Assembly: GCA_031763025.1 (NCBI GenBank)
Contig: JASSKH010000023.1
Coordinates: 2,569,501-2,633,500, forward strand
Length of the DNA stretch: 64,000 nucleotides
Direction: 5' to 3'
DNA from: Macrocystis pyrifera
Taxonomy: Eukaryota > Sar > Phaeophyceae > Laminariales > Laminariaceae
Each line of letters opens with the position of its first letter. Position 1 is the stretch's first letter. This document shows positions 55,101 through 64,000 of the stretch, in pieces. Below the pieces are notes generated by a model. That model was not told the origin of the DNA. It saw nothing but the letters and a program-made list of their open reading frames with translations, and ran no database searches. A program made the position numbers and the translations under genes.

Positions 55101-58100
55101 TAAGGCAAAGCGACGCTGCAGGCGTCTCGTGGCAGTGCCGTCAAAAGCTGTTGCTGCAGCCCTACTTCATCGCCAGCCGCTTAACGAAGGCGGTACTGTT
55201 TCCACATTCCAATGGGGCACAAGTTCTTTGCCTGGACCCGACGCGCAAACTAACCTTGGAACAGCAGTCGACGGCAGCCTTAAACGCGACCTCGGTTGGG
55301 GGGTTCCCGTCCGCCTTCATCTCTTTCAGCAATTCTAGAACCAGCATCCACTGTCCCGCTCGTCCGAGTGCGTTTGCCTGAAATTTGGCAACAAAGGAGA
55401 CGTGATGCTGCTATATTCTCGTTGTTGGGACAGTAATGCCCGCTACCCACTTGAATACCGGTACACGTTTCCACATGTGCATATTGTCTTTCACACGAGC
55501 AGTACGCAGCTCTTCTGCTAGCGACGCGCCGGTTTGAAGCAACAAGCAGGGACCGTCCACGTAGCGGTATGGGAGGTAGAAGGGAAGCCATGCATTACAG
55601 TACCCATACTGTTTGAGTGTGGTCTAAAGAAGCTGATATGAGGCTATACGTAGGCAGCACCAACCAGTTTTCGGTGACGACAATAAAGACGATGTATACA
55701 CGCAGTATACACGCAGTATACACGCAGTGCAACAACTTAACAGCCCTCTTGGGGTTTGAGAGGGGAGAACAGCAAAGGTCGAAACAAAACGGCGACTACA
55801 GGATCGAGCACATCTTGGTACGAAGCAACGCGGGCTGCTGCAATAGGGGATAAAAGCGTCAATAGTGGACTTGCCGAACTACTACGCAAGGAGTTGCATC
55901 ATACGACATACTGATACGAAGGATGCTCCAATGATAGTATTGATGGTGACACTAGAGGTGTAAGGTATAAGGCGGGGCCATAGTAATTAGATAGAACCCA
56001 CGATGGACCGAAAATTCCCCTATTAATAGTAAAAAAGTAAGCTTGATAAGGCCGCACATCCCCATTTGCATAGTTTCTGGGTCCCAAAATGGGCTATAAT
56101 GCTATAATGCTATAATACAACTCCGCTGACGGAAGTGAAGTTGGTTGTGCTGGTTCTCACCGTCGCGCCGAAGCTGACTTGGTCCGGAGGAAGGCCCAGC
56201 TCGCGCATCTCCTTCAGGAGGGACAGCGCCAGCTGCCATTGCCCCCCTCGCCCGCACGCGTGAATGGCGGAGTTGTACGATATCGCATTTGGCTGTACGC
56301 GACATCAAGGGGCCAGGTATTCGGCATATTAGTCGCGTGTCGTCTTCAACAAGACAGTGTTCGCAACATGGGCAATGGGCGATGTGTCGTTACGAATTGT
56401 TCTCCATCAAGTTTCAACGAGGCGACTGCTGCAAAAAAAAAAAACGCATTTCGGGTGCAGTTCCGTCCATCTGATCCCGGTCCGTGCTGCGTGTTCCACC
56501 ACAGCAACCCAATGATCTCGCCGTCTGTTTAATCCCTTTACAAGTGCAAAAATTATCCAACACTAATTCCAAGCAGTTTGTCCTCAAATACATGAGTGCA
56601 GTTCCAAAGGGACTAAGCCACCGCTCGCTGTTCCTCCGCACATATAGAGGGAAGCGCGTCAAGACGTCCCCACAGTCAAGAGGAGCGCAGGTAAAGTAGC
56701 CCCAAAGACAAGGCCAAAATAATGAGGAGGCAGACGGGCGAAAACTCAAAAGGTGGGCCTTTGTACTCGCCACTCACCGCGACATCTCCTCCTGCTTTCG
56801 ACATTTCCCTCAGAAGAGCCAGCGCTTTCTTCCACTCCCCTCCTCTTCCAAGCGCATTGATGGTGGCGTTAAAGCTTACGGTGTCCGCCAGCAAGGGCTC
56901 TCCACCTTTTGCGACGGCGCCCGCTCGCAACTGCGCCAGCAGGTCGAGCGCTGTTTGCCATTCGGCCACTTTGGCACAGCTGCCATTGGCGAGGGTAGAG
57001 CGCGGGACGCATCAAGGGGCGTTGCCATACATGTTTCCCGCAATCCAAGGGATGCGTATAACTGGCATGTAGCTATCGGTTGGTGATGAAGGCAAATTGA
57101 TCAGGTCACCGATGGAAGTACAAAAAAACTCAAGGTAAAATCGATCGCTGCGATGAGGTGATCCCTGGCTGAGGCACGGCACATCAGGCCGGACCCACCT
57201 CGTCGAATCGCAAACGCCTAGCATGGCAAACACCCGGCATGCACACGAAAGCGCGGGAGCTATCGTAAAGATTCATTCCTCGGCTATCGTCAAGCACCAG
57301 CCAAGGCGTGTATTGCATAGAACCGCGAAACACTTCACAGCATGACTAAAGTCTCGAGTCCTGTAGTTGACCCTACAGCAAGGACTGGGGAGCGACTCAC
57401 GCTTTGATGGCGATGTTGAACGTCCGCGAGTTTGGACGTTGCCGTTGCGGCGAATCCTTCGACTGCATTGACTCCAGCATTGTGAGCGCTGCCCGCCATT
57501 CGCCCGAAATCCCGCAGCTACAGGACGAGCACAGAGCAGATTCCAAACATCAGAGGAGGACGAAGAGAGGACAGACGATGAGAAACGCCTAAATGTTGTT
57601 GTCTTTTCTGCTCAACGAGGAAACAACTTATCCCCTTCGCAGCGTATACGAGGCGGATGCCTTTGAGGGTTTTCCAGTACGCCCGGTACCCCTCTCCCTT
57701 TAGTCATACGACTACGGCCATGCATGACATGAGCATGCCCCCCCCCCCACTCCCCCTCCCCCCTCCGATTCTACTGTAGCATGCAGAGTTAACACTCACG
57801 CGTCCATGGCGGCATTGAGCGTCACCGTGGTGATTTCAACTCCTTCCCGCTGCATCTGTTGGAGCAGCGCCAGAGCCTCCTCCCACATGTGCGCCTTGCC
57901 ACAAGCGTTGATCGCCGCGTTGAAAGCGTATCCGTTTGGCTGCAGAAAAACGTGACGCCAAATGAGGCAAAATTAAAACGATGAGCAGCAAACGCAGGCT
58001 TCACTCGCCTCAACGCCGGCGAAACTAGAGCAAGTCAAGACATGCTCGCACGCTTGTTGGGAGGAAATACGCGCGTACGTACTCGAGCAATCGATTGGAA

Positions 58101-59149
58101 CCCCTGTCGCTCGAGGACATACCAAGCACATGGCGCACAAATAATGTGGACCCGAGGGATTGGCAAGTAAACCCTCGTACATAAGCACATACTAGTAGGG
58201 GCTTGCGTCAATCGGTGGCTCCAGCTCGACATGACTACGGCGCCTGGAGGGTTTACATGTCATCACTATCGATGCATGTGAATCAATAATAGGAGGCAAA
58301 GCACCGCACCTGCACACCCGCTGCCCGCATCTCATCGAGTAGCTGACACGCCTTTTTCCATTGCATCGCCTTCGCGCACGCATCGATGCACCCCGCGTAG
58401 CTGTATTCGTCCGGCGTGAGCCCGTCACCCCTCATGTTTTCCACCAGCGTTATCGCCTCTCGCCATCTTCCCAAGATCGCAAAGCCCCAGGGCGCAAGCG
58501 AGACAAGGTTTAGACCAGTAATTCTTCCGCGCCGTTCGCTGTAAAAGCAACAACTGTCATCATCTCGCGTGCGTCGCCCTCTGAGCTAATTTTTTAACAT
58601 GAACAAAAAACATGCGCAAACAATATCACCACCGAGGGCGAGGATCGCCCGAGCGCCACTGGTGTAATATGTCGCAAAACCTTACAAAACCGTACAAAAT
58701 GTGTAATGGTAGCCGAACCCCACGTTTTGTGACACTAACCCTTTGCACTGTGTAACGTTGAGGTCGAGGCTGTGCAAAGAAAAACTCCCCCGAAGCATGC
58801 ACCATCGAGTACGTCATACTATGAGGCCGGTCGATGCACGTAGTAGCTGAGGTCGGGTCAGCAGCGTTTCTAACAGGGTGAACAACATTGGCGTCAATCA
58901 AATATCGTGAGAATACTTAAATGTATTTCATACGAGGGCATATACCAACAACTGCAAAATACTCACACCTCGTAACGAACGAACTTACCTGCCGCTTTTG
59001 GCGAGAGAAATGACTGCCTTGTTGTAAACCACCCTGCTCAAAATTACTTTCTCGTTCCTGGCAGAGTCCTGCTCAAGGGAGGGCGTCGACACAACAGCAG
59101 TGCGACCAGCATGAAAACATAAGCCAGGACTGAAGCCAGCAACAATGTC
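51952..59149 (-). CDS. PPR gene A: pentatricopeptide-repeat protein (whole gene, spliced)
   Basis: The gene codes for a P-class PPR protein with fifteen complete repeats and part of a sixteenth, then a short acidic tail. Like other PPR proteins it should bind organellar RNA. Thirteen exons chain on the minus strand with every junction in phase, from VVYNKAVISLAKSG near 59 kb to the TGA at 51952-51954. Typical repeats are YSYAGCIDACAKAMQWKKAC and ISYNSAIHACGRGGQWQLAL. No SMR or other catalytic domain follows. The true start is not identified. A candidate first exon with a basic, targeting-like N-terminus (MTRLSANTRFFR) begins at 59479, only 35 bp from a transposon. No frame break is seen. Confidence 0.9.
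52589..52691 (-). CDS. PPR gene A exon
   Basis: EHARNILPHLKALSGSEGAD, AWLRDTMDILDACS, exit phase 1 at GTGAGA. It closes the last full repeat. Confidence 0.88.
52895..53119 (-). CDS. PPR gene A exon
   Basis: 75 codons: AGSWQRAITLLSEMYGEGMR, FAVAATIRACGAGGEWRQGL, CSLSAAIEICCHAGEL, donor GTGAGT, phase 0. Confidence 0.92.
53674..53847 (-). CDS. PPR gene A exon
   Basis: 58 codons: GMEEDGVRPTEKFYMALLRA, TDKTIHILQEMREAGLTPGV, RSYNCAVGACGK, donor GTAAGT, phase 0. Confidence 0.9.
54308..54458 (-). CDS. PPR gene A exon
   Basis: CGRAGQWEVALALLHDTRKR, GPLPTASVYIATAQACARAG, KWEEATELKE, donor GTACGT, entry phase 2, exit phase 0. Confidence 0.9.
54754..54848 (-). CDS. PPR gene A exon
   Basis: ADEWQHAVALIQSMRVNGYP, PAVLTLSSVIA, exit phase 2 at GTGAGT. 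Confidence 0.9.
55255..55377 (-). CDS. PPR gene A exon
   Basis: 41 codons: ANALGRAGQWMLVLELLKEM, KADGNPPTEVAFKAAVDCCS, K, donor GTTAGT, phase 0. Confidence 0.9.
56161..56292 (-). CDS. PPR gene A exon
   Basis: 44 codons: PNAISYNSAIHACGRGGQWQ, LALSLLKEMRELGLPPDQVS, FGAT, phase 0 on both sides. Confidence 0.92.
56778..56979 (-). CDS. PPR gene A exon
   Basis: CAKVAEWQTALDLLAQLRAG, DTVSFNATINALGRGGEWKK, ALALLREMSKAGGDVA, entry phase 2, exit phase 0 at GTGAGT. Confidence 0.92.
57401..57517 (-). CDS. PPR gene A exon
   Basis: CGISGEWRAALTMLESMQSK, DSPQRQRPNSRTFNIAIK, phase 2 on both sides. The linker is a few residues longer than usual. Confidence 0.9.
57703..57724 (+). repeat. 22-bp sequence shared with 63955-63976
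   Basis: GTCATACGACTACGGCCATG-CA occurs here in a PPR gene A intron and again near the window's end. Weakly similar flanks (a G/A-rich tail and C runs) follow in both. The CTACGGCCAT core recalls the 5' part of 5S rRNA, but no full 5S gene is visible. Confidence 0.55.
57800..57939 (-). CDS. PPR gene A exon
   Basis: PNGYAFNAAINACGKAHMWE, EALALLQQMQREGVEITTVT, LNAAMD, exit phase 2 at GTGAGT. Acceptor TTTCTGCAG. Confidence 0.92.
58310..58466 (-). CDS. PPR gene A exon
   Basis: It reads WREAITLVENMRGDGLTPDE, YSYAGCIDACAKAMQWKKAC, QLLDEMRAAGVQ, entry phase 2 and exit phase 0 at GTGCGG. Confidence 0.9.
58989..59149 (-). CDS. PPR gene A, first recognised exon
   Basis: Its end reads LSRVVYNKAVISLAKSG and leaves in phase 2 at GTAAGT. 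The upstream part (HAGRTAVVSTPSLEQDSARN) has no ATG, so at least one more exon lies further 5'. The right border is a guess at the last in-frame stop. Confidence 0.6.
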
Positions 59150-59513
59150 GCTAACAAGTTAACGTCACGTGTATACCTACAATTCAATGTATGATCGCGT
59201 GACCAGTTGGACGCTGCCCCCTGTCAACAGCAGTTGCCTGCTATTAATAGCATCTAAACACCTCACAGTCAACCGTATTTTTAGCTAAACTTGGACATGA
59301 GCCGTTTGGACGTCTTCACAGATAATCAATGGAGTCGATTCTGCCACAGCGTCGCAGGTCCCGAGGGAATCTCAGCGCACGCCACGTGGTACGCGCCAAC
59401 ACTAATTGCCACAAAAACACAACTACAACAAACACGGCACCTGAAGAAACGAGTGTTTGCGCTGAGCCGTGTCATCAGTAATTCAGAAGCTGTAATAACT
59501 GTGATAAGACTTA

Positions 59514-61443
59514 CACACCTCGGATAACGTAACACTTAACGTTTTATGTTAATGTTAGGCGTCAGCGGAAAAAAAACACGTAACATTACGTTACTACGTT
59601 AACTACTTTCTGGATTTTGTGATAACATAGTGTTAGTGTGTTATGATATTGGCGGGCGATCGCGTAACATTATGCTAGAGTGTTACCTTGATCTCGTACT
59701 GACCGCAGTATATGTGTTACGGTGTTAGGGTATGCAGCCCATAGCGAGTAACACTATGTTAGCGTGTTAGCGGAATTCCTGGTGGTTACCGTACCACACG
59801 TTAAAGGGATAACGTACATGGTCACTTAAATGTTAACATTATGTTACCGTGTTAGCGGCATCAGCCCGTAGCGAGTAACGTTATGTTAGTGTGTCAGCGG
59901 GATTCTTCGTGCTACCCTAACACCCTTTCGACGGATAACGTACACGGCCAAATAAACGCGTACATAACACTATGTTAGTGTGTTAGTGAAATTCCTAGGG
60001 GCTATCGTAACAGACGTTAGAGAGATGACGTGCATGGTCAATACAACGTTAACATTATGTTACTGTATCAGCCGCAGCAGCAGTCCGTTTCGAGCGACGT
60101 TATGTGAGGGTATTACGGAAGTCTTGCTACCATAACAACACAACATACATACGTCAAACGGATAACGTATGTATATGATCGATAAAACACTATTAATAGC
60201 ATTATGTTAATGCTGTCAACTCGTATGCAATGTATGTAGTGACACAAGTTAGTAGATAACGTACACCCCCAATCTAAACTCAACAATATGTTACTGCCGT
60301 GTTAACTCGTACGTGCGAGTGTGCAGATTACGTTATAGATGGATAACGTAATGTGTTATAGATGGATAACGTACTGGCGGGGTTTCCACAAAAACAAATG
60401 AAGCGTTTTTTTTGCGGGGATCCCTCATAAATATCCCCTTTTGGGTTTTTTTTTAATATGGAGGCGTTTTTTTTTACCGGGGATGCCATGCTATCCTCCC
60501 CCCCGGGGATATTTTTGTAGGTATCCCCTACTGGGATGTCGGCGAAATTGGATAACACGGCTACGCTATGTTACTCCCACACGCCCGCTTTACCACTAAC
60601 ACAGGTAACACATGTTAGATCTCGGGAAGATCCAAAGGGTAACGTAGTAACATTACGTTAGAACGACTTCGGCCCCAACGGTAACTCAGTAACATAAAGT
60701 TAGACCCGGATCGGTCTTTATGTTTTATGGTCACACGGTAACGGAGTGTTACCATCAGATCTTTACTGACGGTAACACCGTAACATAATGTTACAGGGAC
60801 TTCCGTATTTAGGCTAACATCCTAACATAATGTTACGCATGGGCCGGCTAAGACTGTAACGTATCTAACGTACGTTAAGTGTTACGTTATCCGACCCTAA
60901 GGCAATCAGATGGGGGGTGCAGATAACGTAGTGTTAGTAGTGTTGGTCATTGCGTTATGTTACGTTAGTGTGTTATCTGTAACACAATGTTATGTGTTAG
61001 TAGTGCTGGCGAACATGGTAACGATATGTTAGGGTGTTATGTATAACACTCCTCCTAAGGGTAACATAATGTTATTGTGTTACGTCTAACGCTGCGTCGA
61101 CAATAACATTATGTTATCGTGTTAGTAAACATGCGGATATCGATCTGGGAATGTCAGAGTGATAACGTACGTGTTTGGTCAAAGCCTAACACTGTGTTAT
61201 GGTGTTAGTTCAAGGACTATCACGGCGTAACATAATGTTACTGTACCAGAGCTGGACGAGACCGAGCAGCAACATAACGTTAAGGCTCGTGCACGTTCGT
61301 GGGTTTCCAGTTCACACTGTGTTACTGCGTTACCGTGATCGCTCCTCTAGTGCTAACACTATGTTGGTACGTTTACCACGTTCCTGTGTTAGGCCCCATA
61401 ACGTAGATAAGTGTTATCCGAGTGTTACGTTATCCGAGGTGTG
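59514..61443. mobile_element. Palindrome-packed DNA transposon, 1930 bp, 23-bp TIRs
   Basis: The ends are perfect 23-bp inverted repeats beginning CACACCTCGGATAACGTAAC (59514-59536 and 61421-61443). An 8-bp target duplication AAGACTTA flanks them (59506-59513 and 61444-61451). The interior codes for nothing but is filled with dozens of variants of TAACATNATGTTA and GATAACGTA in both orientations, related to the terminal GATAACGTAACACT. An 8-bp duplication suggests hAT, P or Mutator-like enzymes. A transposase is not present. Confidence 0.92.
60376..60556. other. Foreign insert inside the palindrome-packed element
   Basis: This about 180-bp block lacks TAAC/GTTA motifs. It instead carries GGGGAT...ATCCCC hairpins (for example GGGGATCCCTCATAAATATC) and T runs. 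It is probably a later insertion; its borders are not sharp. Confidence 0.5.
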
Positions 61444-61451
61444 AAGACTTA

Positions 61452-63193
61452 ACACATACCAGGTACATCAATACACAGCTCTCAGCCGACAGCAGTGGCC
61501 AGGCAATACTATTAATAGTCATATACCGAAGTATATGGTTGATACTATCCATATTGATATTATAGTGGATACTGCTGTTGGTGCGTTGCACGCGAACCTG
61601 TAGGCGTGAGTAAAAGTGAACATATTTCAAAACTAGACTATGATATACCGGTTTTAATACTATTAAGAATAGATCAAAGAGGTTATCAGCAAGAGCAATA
61701 CCGGTCATACAAATAAACGTAGTACGCACCACGTTATATACTACAAGGTAGACACTAGCGTAAGGAATACCAAAAGCGGCGAGGTCGAACGACCAAGTGA
61801 CTGTGCCGTGTACCGACCGACGGCGCGACTGAGAAATATGAGCTCATTCGCCGACTGTATAGATAACGACCAATCGGGCGATGGACGGTCAACCGACCGA
61901 CGGCGCGACCGACGGGTTCAAGGCCACCGAAATGAATAATGAGCGAAAACGACCGACGACGTACCACGCACTGCTGGACACAGTTATTATGAGTACAGCT
62001 ACGACTGACGGCTGGCAAACCTGCTGCTGTGTTCAATATGTCGCCGGATCAGCCGTTGAAGGGGTTGCTAAAGACGTTCGTGGTGGTCCAGCAGTCGATG
62101 GGAAGGGGAGGGGGGGGGGGGGGGGGTGCCTCGCTTCCTGCCCTGTTGGTCTGCTGTCTACGGGAAATCAACGGTCGATTGATCGACGGTGCGGCCGACC
62201 ACGACTGTACCGCACTGCCGTACTCCTATGTACCGGTGTAGTATTTGCACCGCTGTCTGCCGTACATATCGAATGCGGTAAAGCAGTAGACTACCGCTGT
62301 ACTCTGTTGTAACTCTACTGCCTCTAAGCATGAATGCTGAGCGACGATGGCACGACGAAAATACTGACTTGGAATGTACGTCATACAGGTAGAGACTAGA
62401 CTACACACAAACCGTCTACCTTCAAAACGAGACGTGGTGGTATGATGAGAACTCTACACACTGCACTCGTATACAGAAATCGGAAGTCAAGCCACGAGCA
62501 AGGAGATTATTACTTTATTTTGCATAAAAGTACACAAGTTGCAGGTGTATCCTACACCAGTAAATAACGGCATTATATTTGTAGCACGAAGTTGTTGTAC
62601 TGCTCTACACCTCGCTGCCTCGGCAAGGCATGTTGTGAGGCATGCCCTATCAGGCTTATAGCGAGTGGGGTAGGTCTTTCTGGCGGGTGTAAGGCCGGAC
62701 TCACCCTCACGGAGTGATACCTGCTTGCTGCTGCGTGAGGCCACGAGGCTTAGGCGTAGCAGTATGGTTGGGTCGTACGTGGTGCGTCAGGCACGGACAC
62801 CTACGATTCGCGCTTCTTTTTTAGGCAGTAGCAGCAGAGCAGCAATGCTCAATCGGGATGTCCGTGCGCGGAGGCAAGTGCCACCACGAGCCAACCTACG
62901 GCACAGTCTAACTGCGCCGGCAGGAGGCTGGATTCGACGACGATTGCACATTGATTTCATTTCATGTGTGCGCGTATGCGCCTTCTTCGTCTCTTGTGTT
63001 TTTAGGTAGGGAGCGTTGTGCTGTCGTGCTTCCAAGTTGAATTTTGTTTTTTTTTTAATGTTTTTTCGGATCTTCCTATTTATTGGGCTCCAGCACCTTT
63101 GTGTGACCACGGACTCCTTGATTTGAGAGATAATGTGAGAACAACAGACAGTTTATACCTGTCATGGCCGGTTGGTTGCGACACTCGGTCTTA
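61452..63193. other. Spacer without a supportable gene
   Basis: Repeated ACCGACCGACGGCGCGAC-like units (61808-61980), a poly-G run of about 18 (62109-62126) and several open frames of 80-140 codons without domains. A frame at 61881-62312 (+) and one at 62725-63009 (+) are the longest; neither is recognised. Confidence 0.4.
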
Positions 63194-63575
63194 GGCCAGT
63201 TCTTATGCAGTCGGAAACATGGATTGAAAAAGCCGGTTTCCGATCGGAGACAAAAATTGGCATTCTTATGCAGTTGAAAAAGCGCATTTTCAATCCAAGA
63301 TTTTTCGATTATGATTTCCAACTGGACCAAAGAGTCGAACAAACTGAGATTTTCGATCCAACTCGCCAGTCGATTCATGCATCGGAGAAGTTAGAATGGC
63401 CGGCCGCATACTCGTACGAGTATCACACACCCACACAATAACACGACATACGACACGACCCCACACCACAACATCGGCGACACTGGCTTGGCTGCTGTCA
63501 CTTCTGCTGCTGCTCGGCGCGAGTCAGCGTGACACATCCTTATCTACGCCCGTCAGCAGCACGTGACAGCACCCG

Positions 63576-64000
63576 ATGGCCGCAGTGCGCGGTATCGATG
63601 ACCTTTTGACAACTGCTGCGCTGGCTGTGGCTTTGGCGATTCTCGAAGATATCCAGCGCCGCGATGGTCTCGAGGACGAGATGGAGGAGAACGCCCCGCG
63701 TGTGAAGCTCGCACGCTGCTCGAGGAAAAAGCGAGGCATCAGCATATACGTGTGGTTGGACGCTGCTGCTGGAAGATGAAAACCTCTCTGACCCACGAGC
63801 ATTACGGCGAAGCAGTTTCGACCCGATTTTCGCCTGCCCTACCCTTTTTTCTTGGAGCAAGTCAATCTATAAAAAGTCACCCCTTTACATCAAGCCTGGT
63901 CGGTGAAAGCCCGACGTGCTCCGTCCCGGCGTTGCAGGGATGCGAGGGTCTATGGTCATACGACTACGGCCATGCACGATAATGAGTACATCCCCCTTAC
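63576..64000 (+). pseudogene. Decayed Harbinger-like transposase, N-terminal part
   Basis: The frame MAAVRGIDDLLTTAALAVAL continues with an acidic, then basic stretch ending KKRGISIYVWLDAAAGR and a stop at 63777. Past the stop the same frame reads KQFRPDFRLPYPFFLEQVNL, which resembles the phenylalanine-rich segment ahead of the DDE domain in Harbinger transposases, then stops again. Frames are broken, so it looks inactive. The catalytic DDE part would lie outside the window. Confidence 0.4.
63955..63976 (+). repeat. 22-bp sequence shared with 57703-57724
   Basis: Second copy of GTCATACGACTACGGCCATG-CA, inside the Harbinger-type element that runs off the window. Confidence 0.55.

Larger units (their letters stand above)
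63194..64000 (+). mobile_element. Harbinger-type element, left part (runs off the window)
   Basis: TTA at 63191-63193 is followed by GGCCAGTTCTTATGCAGTC, close to the terminal repeat of the 48040-48889 element (GGCCAGATCTTATGCAATT). Imperfect hairpins with TTATGCAGT and GATTGAAAAAG follow. A reading frame with transposase-like features starts at 63576. The right end lies beyond the window. Confidence 0.65.

Noticed and set aside
60328-60558. 76-codon open frame (-) inside the palindrome-packed transposon
   Set aside because: It covers the GGGGAT hairpin insert. Lys/Phe runs come from homopolymers, with no domain; not a transposase.
1-64000. CRISPR array, bacterial operon or prophage
   Set aside because: Genes are split by spliceosomal introns. 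No spaced direct repeats of CRISPR type, no operon spacing and no Shine-Dalgarno pattern.

Overview
This 64 kb window is nuclear DNA from a eukaryote. Introns are spliceosomal with GT-AG borders and exon phases that match across junctions. Genes are intron-dense with exons of about 60-580 bp, transposons are nested, and microsatellites and dispersed short palindromes are common. Two large pentatricopeptide-repeat (PPR) genes and an ortholog of the ER membrane protein TMEM94 point to an organelle-rich protist. A photosynthetic stramenopile (brown-alga-like) is my best guess, but that is inference from gene style, not from a marker gene.

Layout. 1-7 kb holds no gene I can support. It carries PIF/Harbinger-style non-autonomous transposons at 977-2699 (with an 867-bp element nested inside), 4862-5442 and 5912-6742, all with 3-bp TAA target duplications. 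A TATA box at 6923 followed by a splice donor at 7020 may start the first gene. From about 7.9 to 28.1 kb on the + strand runs a TMEM94 / P-type-ATPase-like membrane protein. Its N-terminal membrane segments and its whole C-terminal half can be joined exon by exon with consistent phases; the stretch 13.4-18.9 kb is unresolved. Tail-to-tail with it, 42.7 to 29.3 kb on the - strand, is PPR gene B (about 19 exons, about 20 repeats). A gene-poor, repeat-rich spacer (42.7-51.9 kb) holds a miniature LTR retrotransposon (46280-47403) and a Harbinger-type MITE (48040-48889). PPR gene A (59.1 to 51.95 kb, - strand, 13 exons, 15 repeats, acidic C-tail) follows. Just upstream of it sits a 1930-bp element (59514-61443) with perfect 23-bp terminal inverted repeats and an 8-bp target duplication, packed with variants of a TAACATNATGTTA palindrome. 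The window ends inside a larger Harbinger-type element (from 63194) with a decayed transposase-like reading frame.

How the genes relate. The TMEM94-like protein is expected in the ER membrane. The PPR proteins are expected to bind organellar RNA. I see no shared pathway between them; they look like ordinary neighbours. The two PPR genes lie head-to-tail on one strand and may be an old tandem pair.

Most unusual signals: (1) the 1930-bp palindrome-packed transposon; (2) a near-palindromic 9-mer TACCAGGTA present in about 30 copies, confined to introns and spacers; (3) the palindrome TATTAATA in about 20 copies; (4) introns of the PPR genes falling at only a few positions of the repeat unit; (5) single-base homopolymer indels that break otherwise phase-perfect exons in two genes.
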